A stretch of 64,000 nt of DNA, taken from the NCBI RefSeq assembly GCF_009389715.1, contig NC_052399.1, positions 21,197,045 to 21,261,044 of the forward strand, written 5' to 3'. A model generated the notes under the pieces. It ran no database searches, was not told the DNA's origin, and saw nothing but the letters and a program-made list of their open reading frames with translations. Position numbers and translations under genes: made by a program. Positions 24,578-45,729 of this stretch are shown here, piece by piece (within the stretch, counting starts at the first letter, position 1; every line of letters starts with the position of its first letter). The stretch comes from Phoenix dactylifera (taxonomy: Eukaryota > Streptophyta > Magnoliopsida > Arecales > Arecaceae).

Positions 24578-27500
24578 TCATTTGTACACTTCTGGTCTAA
24601 GGACACCAACATAAGGCAGGTTTCTGTAAAGTTCATCATAATCCATGCCATAGCCAACGACAAAATAATCTGGGCACTGCAAGAGGAAAGACAAGGAGAA
24701 TCCATCATTTTCAGGAAAATTCAAATTAAGATGAGCATTAAAGTGAAACCTTAGAAAAGTAGTAGTTTTTTTTCTTTTTGGTAAGGGAAAAGTAGTAGTA
24801 TTTGCAAGCTATGCATGCAAGTAAACATAGAAAAAATTTGGCAGATGCATATAGCAACTTCTTACCTCAAAACCTCGATAAAATTTTCCCTCTCCCACTA
24901 GCTTAAAATGAACTTGCCTTCTTGCAGGTTTATCCAGCAAAGTGCAAACAGATACAGAAGATGCTCCTTTTGTTTCCAGGTGTGAAATAAGAGAGGATAG
25001 GGTATTTCCTGTGTCTACAATGTCCTCAACCTACAAAAACAAATATTAATTATACAGCAAACCAAGTCATTAAAGCACTTGTTATCTGATCAGGGAAAAG
25101 GAAAATCATGGTATAATAGATAAATAAAATAACCACCTCAGAGTTACGATGGTATGCACATGGCATGAGTGCAACTGCCAATGGCATAATGGAATTAATA
25201 GGATAGATATATAAAAATTTAAAAAATTTAAAATTCTTGAAGGATGGAAACAGCTGCTACAAAAAATATTCAATTTGTCTAACAGCCAAATTTTACCCAT
25301 CATGGTATCATAAAAAATGTTGGCTGCTTCAAATTTCAAATTACCCGATCAAGGACAATAACCACATGACAAGTATTTTTACCGTTGGAAAATTCTCAGC
25401 TTATCTATCAGTTTAGCAGGCTAGAAAATCATGACAGCATGTAACCACTTGTTCAATGCTAGCACACATTTAGCATCTGTTAAGGAAATAAAGGCTATTT
25501 CTGTCACCCATCTTGAATACAACAAACTAATTGCCAAAGCTTTGAAACTTAATTTTTATAATGTGCAGTTAATCTGAACTTAAGGATGAAGCAATAGAAG
25601 TAGTTGTCACTTAAAGTAAGGCATCTTTTAACATCACTATGAAAAATTCTAATTTCTCTATGCAAGTTTTCCTAAGCAATAATATCAATTAACTAAACAA
25701 TAGACACCTCCATCAAATTGCTACGGCAAACTCAAGTATTCATTTTGTATTCAATACTGATGTGGGGTCGGAACCCCGACACCAGCCCGCACACCGGACG
25801 AGCAGGGAAAGCATCCGCGTCCTCCCCGAGGTATTGTCCGCTCTGGGATTGCCGCTTCGGGTCTGCGGGAGGTCGCCCAGGGCCGTGGCCCAATGACAGT
25901 CCCGAGCCCTGCCGGCGCGGGGGTCCGCGGAGGTACTACCCCTACCCTTACGGTTTTGTCCTACAAAAGGGCCCTCGGTGAGAAGAGGTGTTTGCACCCC
26001 CATTTAAGGCACAGACCTTTTCGCTGATTATCCGATGTGGGACTAAACTGGGAACCCCATCCCACAACACAGCCCCCCGAGCGGGAAGGTCTGTGCGTGG
26101 CCGGGGCCCTCCTTCTAGCGCCATCTGATGTGGGGTCGGAACCCCGACACCAGCCCGCACACCGGACGAGCAGGGAAAGCATCCGCGTCCTCCCCGAGGT
26201 ATTGTCCGCTCTGGGATTGCCGCTTCGGGTCTGCGGGAGGTCGCCCAGGGCCGTGGCCCAATGACAGTCCCGAGCCCTGCCAGCGCGGGGGTCCGCGGAG
26301 GTACTACCCCTACCCTCACGGTTTTGTCCTACAAAAGGGCCCTCGGTGAGAAGAGGTGTTTGCACCCCCCATTTAAGGCACAGACCTTTCCGCTGATTAT
26401 CCGATGTGGGACTAAACTGGGAACCCCATCCCACAACAAATACCATCCTATTACTCTAAAATTAGAACAATTTTATTGATTGAATCATTCTGTCGATTAG
26501 CACAATGAAATCGTCCTTTTTTTTCCAGAAAGCATTTTAACCTTTGACTACTCTTTGATAGTTAGGTAGGTGATCTACTTCTTCCACTCAGTTAGGTCCT
26601 ACCTGAAATCAGTATGGTGACATACAAGAATTGTTTCTTTGATGAAACTCAAATGTACAAACTTTACTTCCATATCATTTGATTTTCTCCTTTCTTATAT
26701 GAAGGAATAATTGAATTAGATTTACTTCCATATCCTTTGATGTTCTCCTTTCTTGGATGAAGGAATAATTGAATTAGATTTTTGTGCTTGCAGGACCATC
26801 TAGAGAAAAATTGGAGTACATCTTCAAGGAACATAATTAACCATTAATTACACCATTATTGTGCACGTGATATGAACATGTTTTTCATGGAAAAAAGGGG
26901 AGAGAGAGTGACGGAAGAAGAAAAGGAGTTATTGTGCATGGAAGCCCTCCCTCTCACTCTCTTAAGCTACATAGGCCCATGAGGTATTTATTTTTTTCTA
27001 AGATAAGACCTCCACCCATAGGAATTATATAGGGGCTAGACTTTTGGAGTCCATCTTCGCATGATCAACTCTGGGAATTTCTATAATATATATAATGTAG
27101 TATATAATATATAATATATGGTATATGATATAATAGATAGAAAGATAGAGAGATAAATTGAAATAAGCGAACAATCTCAGTACCACCACTCTTCTTTGTA
27201 TAAAGAAATGCAACTCCAATGATGTGGTTTGGCCTCAACAACATCAATATAGGATTTGATAATTATACCACCACAAGCAAGGCCTTCATCTCAGCCAAGA
27301 TCTTGGTTTATTCCAGTATCAAGAACTCCCCAATACAAATATACAAAAATATTGGTCAATATAAATTGATAAAATCTTAGATATCTGCAAATATTTTCCA
27401 ATCATTTCTTTACTTCCTTAAATAATTTTTTAAGCTACTAACTTTTGTAATCAATGTTCAGGTGTAGATGGTAATCTTGGATTTATCCTGTTGGCTAGGA

Positions 27501-28545
27501 TTTAGATATCTTGGTCCTAAAATATTTGAAAAACCTCAATTGCCTATTTTCCCACTTGTTGTTATAGTCTCGGACAAAAACCAGATCTTGGCTCATCTTG
27601 TCTCGGTAATATATGGGGATTTGAAAACGATTTAAGACCTAGATCATGAACCTATGAGCTGATAATTAACAAACTCACCTACCGTATACAAACCCGAACG
27701 AATTCACAGAATTTAATGATGCTCCAGCCATCATAAACTTGCATTTCAGCCCAACAAGATAAAGTGATCGGGCATGTTTTATGATTTTTTGCAACACAGA
27801 GTTTTAAAACTTTGCATCTGAACTCGTGAAAATCCCTTACTCTGATTGATCCATTGATCCTCAATCAGCTCCATAACCAGCTATCCTCAATCATGTCTTT
27901 CTTTCATCCCAAAAAGGGAATCCTCCCTTCTATCTACCTGGATAGTCTTTGTATCTTGAAGTTCCTACACTAACCCAGTATTAATTCCTGCTCTTTCCTC
28001 TATACCGTGTGTTTTCCAAGTATTAATTAGAGATATACTATGACAATTTCAAACTTGTGGCAGTGCACCTGCTAAAACACGGATAAATTGTTCATCTAGC
28101 AGTTCTATAATTGAAAGGAGCTACCTTTCTGGTTCTGTAAGTAAAGTAGTCATATTTTGTTGATCATTCATTGATATGATGAACTGATGACATCAAGCGA
28201 AACAGAACAAGAAAGACTCCAGGGATCTACACCAAGGGATCATACCAAAATCACGTGTTTGCCGCCGATATCGATCTTGAGGTCGCTGGAGATCCTGGGA
28301 ACGCCACTGGACTCCGTCCCCGACCCATACGACTCGGCCCGGATGAAGTCGACAGCGACGGGCAAAGTAATCTTCCTCACGATGTCGGCGATGAAGAGGA
28401 AGGCCCCCGTGGCGACCCCGACGACGACTACAGGGACCGGGGACCCCCTGAAGTCGTCGGAGATCTGCGAGGCGAGCTCGGCGACGCGGCCGGAAATCTC
28501 CTCCTCCGTCCACAGGACCCGCTCGATATTGGCATCGGAACCCAT
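24578..28545 (-). CDS. HGPT: Hypoxanthine-guanine phosphoribosyltransferase
   Basis: Three exons: 28545-28246 (100 codons), 25030-24866 (55 codons) and 24676-24578 (32 codons plus TGA), all phase 0 and GT/AG. The protein has 187 residues, close to my recollection of about 188 for the plant enzyme. It salvages hypoxanthine and guanine to IMP and GMP using PRPP. Key motifs are the SYGSG loop ([11 protein letters not shown], about 71-81) that closes over the active site, the PRPP-binding signature [15 protein letters not shown] (about 97-111, split by intron 1 between VIL and VED), the purine-contact region ending KFYRGFE, and [20 protein letters not shown], with the Asp that binds the purine pocket. 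There is no obvious targeting peptide, so it is probably cytosolic. Intron 1 is 3.2 kb and hosts a TRIM element and tandem repeats. Confidence 0.94.
25758..26438 (-). mobile_element. TRIM (miniature LTR retroelement), looks whole, in HGPRT intron 1
   Basis: Two LTRs of about 312 bp (25758-26069 and 26126-26438) flank a 56-bp interior. The element begins TG and ends CA and sits between perfect 5-bp target duplications AATAC (25753-25757 and 26439-26443). Read on the minus strand, a TGGCGCTAGAAGGAGGGC primer-binding-site-like sequence lies 2 nt inside the 5' LTR, and a G-rich polypurine-like tract precedes the 3' LTR. It has no coding capacity, as is normal for TRIMs. The LTRs differ at about three bases plus one indel (about 1 percent), so insertion is recent, probably under one million years at grass-like rates and older at slower rates. 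It is GC-rich and stands out sharply from the AT-rich intron. The long open frames here are by-products of the repeat. Confidence 0.9.
26032..26044 (-). promoter_or_regulatory. USE-like motif in TRIM LTR
   Basis: The minus strand reads AGTCCCACATCGG, a full match to the plant snRNA upstream sequence element RTCCCACATCG. A TATA-like TTAAAT (26007-26002) starts 25 nt after it. The same motif recurs in the other LTR of this element (about 26400-26412). Function is inferred only from the match. Confidence 0.6.
26665..26780. repeat. 58-bp tandem duplication in HGPRT intron 1
   Basis: Two copies with a 58-bp period start at 26665 and 26723. They share TACTTCCATATC, TTTGAT, TTCTCCTTTCTT and GAAGGAATAATTGAATTAGA. 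Confidence 0.9.
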
Positions 28546-30139
28546 GGGACCGAGCGAGGGACGGCAGCGGAAGGCGGAAGCCTAGAATCTCTAGGGCTTA
28601 TCATTTTGAAATCCCGATGCGCGACCACCGCTGAATAGGAAACAACGAAGGGGAAAAAATTCAAGGCGACGAATCCGGAGGAATGTGGGAAAAGGAAAGT
28701 GGGTTGCCGTCAAATCGTGATTCCATAAACGAAAAGGATGTATAAAAAAATAATAATCTATTAATAAAAATATACCTACACGCTATCCAAGTTTCCATAC
28801 AGAGAGAGTGCACGTGAGAGTTGCACGTGCAAATACATATACGAGAGAGGATGTAGGGAAAGGAAAATATGAAAAATATAATTGATTATATTAAAGAAAT
28901 TTGCTAAATTATTGAGTAATAACTTATTATTTGATCCATAATATATAATGTTTGGGCAGTGATTGAGGATGTGAACTTTGAAGTTGGTGCAGAATTAAAT
29001 GTTGTGGTGGCTGAGTTTCAAAATTATTGGATTTCTGATAGTGATGCAGCTGGTTGTGCTCATGCGATCGCAGTGTGAGCAGCCATTGTACCAAAAAAAT
29101 AAAATTATTAAAATTTTTGAAAAAGAATGGTGGTGCTATGAATAATTTGAAAATTGACAAAGTGCTACTTGTAAATGCATGTAAAACTAATGCACTCTAT
29201 TTGAAATTATTAGCACGTGATCTCCCTCTAGACTAAAATTAATAATGTTGAGCATTCTTTCATTCAAATCTAGTAGAAGGACACGATGTTTATGGGACTT
29301 GTAGTCATTGGTAGGGCAAGAACGGATGCTAATGTCTAAGATGGTTGAACAAATGCAATGATAAGTATGCAGCCATTTATATGAGTGCACTAGCACTCTT
29401 ATTAAAAAAACAATATTTGAAATGGAGAAAATAACAAATGAATAAACATGGAAGATATTATAAAGATAAATGGGTAAGATATAATGAGTAGTTTATAATA
29501 TACAACAATCAATATAACAAGATTAAAACCTATTATGTTAGATGATCATGAATAAGAATACCAAGAGTCCTAGATGAAGGCATAAAGAGCTCTTGGAAGA
29601 GACCTTGCCAACCTTGAAATACTCTTGACATGGTCATTGGTTTGTCTGTCACTTCCCCGAAATTTATACAAGATATTGCTCTGGACCTGCAATGGCTACA
29701 TGATTCAATTTAAAAAGATTTGCTTTGAGTCTCGTAATCAAATCTGAATGTTATAGTTACTTATCTCATTAAAATGGTTAACGGACATGGATACTCCGGT
29801 TAGGGCTGAAATAAGATTAGATACTAGTATATCTATATCCATATTTATTTTATTTGATGGATATGGATACTTCGGTTAGGGCTGAAACAAGATTGGATAC
29901 CAATATATTTATATCCATATTTATTTTATTTAATGGATATGGATATTTATATGGATGTTAGTTGGATGAAAAAATTTGTATCTATATTTGTTTTAAGCAA
30001 TTATAAATACATATTGGATCATAGAAGTACGGATATAAATACGAATATCAATTGGATAATTAAATTTCATGAGCACAAAATCAAAGATAATTAGTTATTT
30101 ATTTTTTCAAAAATTTATGAGTGCTATATAAATACATAT
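28546..30139. other. Intergenic spacer with a 77-bp tandem repeat
   Basis: Non-coding, AT-rich sequence upstream of HGPRT (transcribed leftward). It contains a GGATATGGATAC tandem repeat at 29782-29945 and no recognisable gene. Confidence 0.5.
29782..29945. repeat. 77-bp tandem repeat (two copies plus a partial)
   Basis: Units start at 29782 and 29859, and a partial third starts at 29935. They share GGTTAGGGCTGAAA and TATATCCATATTTATTTTAT. Confidence 0.9.
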
Positions 30140-30231
30140 ATCCCTAGAGCAGAGCTCAGAGTTATTTGAAAAGGCCTTACTTATGCGAGGCTCGTCTTAG
30201 GTGTAGATAGTATCCACCTTGAAGGAGCCTC

Positions 30232-30670
30232 TGTAACGACCTAGGATCTCACCCAAAATGGCTAGCCGGAAGTTATTATTTGAGTTCCTTGATCTTGTAT
30301 AAGTACCCAAGATTTACTCAGCGAATAACTGATGTGGGACTAAACACACGCTCGCACGGATTCTCACATACTCTCCCCGTTCAAGCCCTGACGTCCTCGT
30401 CAGGCTAAGGGTTCAAATATATTCAAATCTAATCACAAACACCATGATTGGTCCGTGGTCAGCCCCAATGGATCCGTACTGCAGTGTCTCCTAGTCCACA
30501 TAGGTTATAGGCTGGGTCCGCTCTGATACCATTTGTAACGACCCAAGATCTCACCCAAAATGGCTAGCCGAAAGTTATTATTTGGGTTCCTTGATCCTGT
30601 ATAAGTACCCAAGATTTACCCAGCGAATAACCGATGTGGGACTAAATACATGCCCGCACGGGTTCTCACA
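30232..30670 (-). mobile_element. TRIM (439 bp), looks whole, inserted in a LINE remnant
   Basis: LTRs of exactly 137 bp each (30232-30368 and 30534-30670) flank a 165-bp interior. The element runs TG...CA and is bracketed by the perfect 5-bp duplication GCCTC (30227-30231 and 30671-30675). On the minus strand the interior begins, 2 nt after the LTR, with TGGTATCAGAGC, the classic primer-binding site for initiator methionyl-tRNA, and ends with a purine-rich tract (ACGGGGAGAGTA). It has no coding capacity, as expected of TRIMs. The LTRs differ at about 11 of 137 positions (8 percent), so it is clearly older than the TRIM at 25758. Confidence 0.92.
30630..30643 (-). promoter_or_regulatory. USE-like motif in the second TRIM LTR
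   Basis: The minus strand reads AGTCCCACATCGG (30643-30631), a full match to the snRNA USE consensus. In the other LTR (30341-30330) the final base has changed. A TATA-like TTATACA starts 27 nt downstream in that LTR (30302) and is preserved in both. Confidence 0.6.
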
Positions 30671-31494
30671 GCCTCTACTACAATGATCGAGTAGATCCGG
30701 GGCCAGCACAAATCTGACGATGGGCACCTGCTGCTATAGAACGTCCATAGGCTAACGAGGATTTGTGGCGCTTTCCAAACTACTTATGTTTACCAGAAGG
30801 TGAGCAGAACTGTCAACTTAGTTGGCTCCTCGTTACTTAGCATTCGGGTGGAGTCCTCTGGGGGACCCATGGGCTGCCTCTACTCCTCTACCACAACTTT
30901 TTTTTTTCTTTTTTTTTTTTATAGTACTCATAGATCAGTATAATCCACCGTTCTACCAAAAAAATAGAAAAGTAAAATAATATTTCTTACCAAATCTATT
31001 CCCTAGCCAAAGGGGGTTAGATTTTATTTATTTATTTTGACAGATACGATTCTCTACTATAAAATAATATTTCTTACAAAATCTATTCCAGCCAAAGGGG
31101 GTTAAATATATAATATGGATTATTATTATATTGTTATTTTTGGCGAGATATCGTCAGATATTTCAACGGTCAAAGGTCCGAAGTTGAATTTCGGCTCCCC
31201 TAACATGGTGAGCTTACCTCCCAACGGCGGTCCGGGTGCTGGCTCGGGCGTCCCTGCCAACCCTGCGGAAGCGGTGTGGATATAAATATCACCTGGCGGT
31301 GACAGCAAAACGGAGAGAAACCGCCGACGGAATTCACCCCAAAACCATGACCTATGACTTTTGCCCATCAGTTCACACGTGTTCCCAGTCTCAACCGTCA
31401 CGATAAAGTCCGTAGATTTAACGCCACGACGTCAGACCGCACGTGCGAATACCACATCACTCTCTGAGGATCCCAGTCCCCGTTGTCCTCCGCC

Positions 31495-31503
31495 TATATA
31501 AAT
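31495..31503 (+). promoter_or_regulatory. TATA box of the PABP gene
   Basis: TATATAAAT in a C-rich context, about 230 bp upstream of the ATG, predicts transcription from about 31527 and a leader of about 200 nt. A telo-box-like CCCTAACCCTAG at 31629-31641 is common near start regions of plant translation-machinery genes. Confidence 0.7.
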
Positions 31504-31570
31504 TCCCTCCCTCTCTTCTTTTCGCTCCCCTCTCGCGTTTTCGCCTCCCCCGAGCCCCTTTTGAAGTCAC

Positions 31571-31620
31571 CCAAAAAGGAAAAAAAAAATCAGAAAAATC
31601 CCTCAGAAAATCCCAAAAAG
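31571..31620 (+). promoter_or_regulatory. A-rich tract in the PABP 5' leader
   Basis: Roughly 50 nt of the predicted leader is mostly adenine, in runs of 4-10 A broken by single other bases. In animals such a tract in PABP mRNA binds PABP itself and represses translation. In plants, PABPs bind purine-rich leader motifs. Autoregulation here is inference. Confidence 0.5.
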
Positions 31621-31664
31621 ATCGATATACCCTAACCCTAGCGAGGGCTTCGCCTCGTTGTTGA

Positions 31665-42942
<11,278 letters not shown>

Positions 42943-44149
42943 AGTTATCTGTCTTCTTTAGATGGCTATCTATCTTTAGTTAAGAGTTGCTTCATGACAT
43001 AAATTTATTTTGGATTGCTTTATTCCATTTAGGCTTTGGCACCTGCAATGCCAGAATTTTTGGGGATTCAACATGGTACAAGCAAGGGGCAGCATATGTA
43101 CTTGGGGGTTTTTATATTATTATTCTTCCGCTTATTATTGTTTTTTCGGGTTTGTTTATTAGTTGGATTACGTATTGTGGACAGAAGTCTGGGGTTGATG
43201 GTTTTGCTTTGTGTGGATTCTAATACTAGTTATCTTGTTCCAAATTTTATAGATGATTGGATGTTATATTACCTCTTACCTCCCTGATGTTTTATATCTC
43301 GGGATAAGCTTTGAACATCAGAAGCGTCGACAGTAAAAATATATGTGCATCAATATAAACTTGTAGTTCGGCTGTGTTCCAGCAAGCTCCAATTTTCGCT
43401 CTCTTGATGTTCTAATCTTTGGATGCTGCTTTACGAAAGGTGGTGCAATAACATTAATCTTGATCAAACATAACATGCTTAGGTTGCACCATTAAATGTG
43501 GAGGATGAGAGTTCATCCAGGAGCAGTTGGCTTCAGTCTCTGGGTGACCCTGGATCCATATTGCTGGTGGGCTGGCTTGGATGTGAGATTTGATGGTTCG
43601 CTTGCTGATTCCGAGTTTATTTTCAGAACCTCACCCGGCTGAAGATGGATACCATAATAGGATCCTCCTCTATTGTTCCTGGGCTCCCATTTGTGGAAGT
43701 GTTTCGACTGTTTTTTCTTCGGAATTAGATGTTCTTTATTAGAGGCACGTTGGTAGTAGCAGCAACTGTTGTAGGCGTCATTCTCACCTGGAGGCATTAC
43801 CAAAGTACTTCCATCTAAAATTTTGGGTCGCATTGTTTTATTTTGGCCGTAGGGCGGCCCTAGAGAATGACCTAAAGGCTTTCAGCCGAGCGTTGCATTA
43901 GAGAGCCCTATTGAGTGCGACCATCACGGAATGCATGGAGTAACAAACGTAGATTTTATGCATGAACGTAGGTGCCAACTGGTTCAGCGGATATCGCCCC
44001 AGTCGTCCCTGCATCTGCACAGGGGCAGCTCGTCCCTTCTCTCAAAAAATTTAAAAAAAAATCCTTTTCCTCTGAAAAACAATTCTCAACAACAACCTGA
44101 ATAATTCCAGCAAAATATCCCGGATGATCCAAAGCTTTTTTCATTTTAT
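42943..44149. other. PABP 3' UTR and downstream spacer
   Basis: The first few hundred bases after the TAA-type stop region are probably the PABP 3' UTR. A minus-strand open frame of 106 codons at 43513-43833 has no recognisable domain and no sign of a promoter, so I do not call it a gene. Confidence 0.45.
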
Positions 44150-44179
44150 TCATTTATCTGAAAGAGATACTGCATTAAT

Positions 44180-44880
44180 TATTCAATCCTAGGTCTAGAA
44201 TATAATAGCAGTACTGAATAATATCAAATTATTTAGCTCAGTTTAGCATAGCTTTTGGTGGGTCAAAAATTCAAAAATTACTTTTTAACCCTTCAAAAGT
44301 AGAATGTTTAATTAAAAAAAAAAAAAGAAAGAAAGCTAAAATAGCTTCATAGAGGAAGCTTCAAAATAGAACTTCTTAAAAAAAATGCATCGAAAAGTTA
44401 TCTTAATTTATAAAATTATTTTTTTACCAAAATATCCATAATAAAATATTATAATTATAGAAAATATTCTTTATACTATAAAAATCTGCAGGAACTCAAC
44501 AAAGAAAACAAAGAACCCTAAATCTCCCTTCTTAATAATAATAATAATAATAATAATTTATACCTTTATTATTATATTATACTTCAAATATAATATAATA
44601 TCATATTATATTATTATGTTATAATAATATTGTATTATATTACAATAATATTATACTATATCATATATTTATATTTTAATATATATATATATATAATATT
44701 TTATTATGCTTTGTTGTATAATACTGTGCTATGTTCTTTATGATCATTTTATCGTACTAAAAGTACTTTTGCAGTTTGTTAAACAAACACATTAAAATTT
44801 TCCAGTACTTTAGAAATGTAATTAGCAAACAGCAAATAGATTTTTATAAAATTTCTACTTTTAAAAGCTTAATCACTGAA
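44180..44880. mobile_element. MITE copy related to the 55277-56841 element
   Basis: It shares GAACCCTA near the left, an AT-rich centre beginning TTTATACCTTTATTATT, and a right part with GTTGTATAATACT, AAAAGTACTTT, CAGTTTGTT, AAACAAACAC and AGCAAACAGC, all in the same order as the 55277 copy. It carries only one diverged centre unit where the other has five. Ends are eroded and coordinates approximate. An AAT microsatellite (about 44532-44560) lies inside. Confidence 0.6.
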
Positions 44881-45075
44881 ATCTTGCTTATTTAAAAATA
44901 AAAAATAATACAGTAAATACAAGGATTACTGTTTCAGTAACACACCCAAAACAATTTTACACCATAGTGACACGTATTATTTCAGTCCTTACAGCAGCAT
45001 GCTCCTTTCGCATGGTTATACAAATAAATCAAGGCCTAAAATACTGTTAAGAAAGAAATTTCCATGGTTCAAGTG

Positions 45076-45213
45076 ATAATCTTGTGATATGCAGACAGAA
45101 CACGCTGCTTTATTCTACCATTTCCTTTGACCTCTCCTGTTCTCAGCAACCATGAGGAATTTCCTGCCTCCGCAGAGCTGATTAGGAGACCATCAGACAG
45201 TATAATGGCATCT
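45076..45213 (-). other. Possible 3' UTR exon of GUF1 (or orphan coding-like segment)
   Basis: Ten bases after the GUF1 stop codon there is a strong donor AG|GTAAGT near 45720 (minus strand). Near 45214 a CTAAC branch-like site, a T-rich stretch and an AG precede a segment of higher complexity. A 3' UTR intron of about 500 bp is therefore possible. The segment also has a 45-codon open frame (IEDAIILSDGLLISS..., ending TGA at about 45077), which may be chance. I do not recognise its product. Confidence 0.35.
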
Positions 45214-45280
45214 TCAATCTTCATGTAAGCATATGGAGGAACGAAAATGTTAGAGATTTTTTTTTTTTTTGTTGGGGTTG

Positions 45281-45297
45281 GGGGGGGGGGGGGGGTG
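45281..45297. repeat. Poly-G run
   Basis: About 14 consecutive G with one flanking T, next to a T-run on the plus strand. It is a homopolymer slippage site and a likely assembly or read-error spot. Confidence 0.85.
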
Positions 45298-45729
45298 GTT
45301 GAAAGAAAACCTTAGAGAGGTTATTGAAAGAAAACCGTAGGGACCTTAGAGAAGTTATTGAATAAAAGATGGCAGAGGCTACATTCATATGTACGAACGG
45401 CCAATGCGAATTTAGTGCTACAAAATATTGCAAGAACATTTGTTTGTACAGAATAAAATCATGCATTCTGCATATAAAAGAAAAATGTAGTGATTTCAAG
45501 CTCTGCGCATTCAAGATGATATAGATTTGGCAATTAAGCTACAGGTCTGATTAGTAAATTTTTTTATGCAAATAAGATATTCAAATGGATCAGATGAGTA
45601 TTATTCTGGAATCACGTATGATCACCATAAAATGTAATTTCAACTACTAATAAAAAAATTAAAATGCTGATACGCTGCACCAAGGGCCAAATTGCAAACT
45701 AACCAAACTAAAACTTACCTATTTAACCA

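Larger units (their letters stand above)
30140..30975 (+). mobile_element. LINE remnant (RNase H end), split by a TRIM
   Basis: Before the TRIM, codons for ARLVLGVDSIHLEGAS-like sequence match the RNase H region of the LINE at 7690. After it (30671 on) the match resumes with the H-LLL, F-T-YVYQK and N-V-S blocks and ends in a T/A-rich tail near 30897-30975. Several stops break the frame. The two halves join cleanly across the 5-bp target duplication of the TRIM, which shows the LINE was there first. Confidence 0.75.

Noticed and set aside
25718-26479. Several frames of 72-161 codons on both strands
   Set aside because: They are by-products of the GC-rich duplicated LTRs of the TRIM. The translations repeat each other and contain no domain.
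28187-28664. Plus-strand frames of 132 and 127 codons
   Set aside because: They are antisense to the GC-rich first exon of HGPRT.
43513-43833. 106-codon minus-strand frame
   Set aside because: No recognised family, no splice partners, and it lies in the region downstream of PABP. Kept only as a note.
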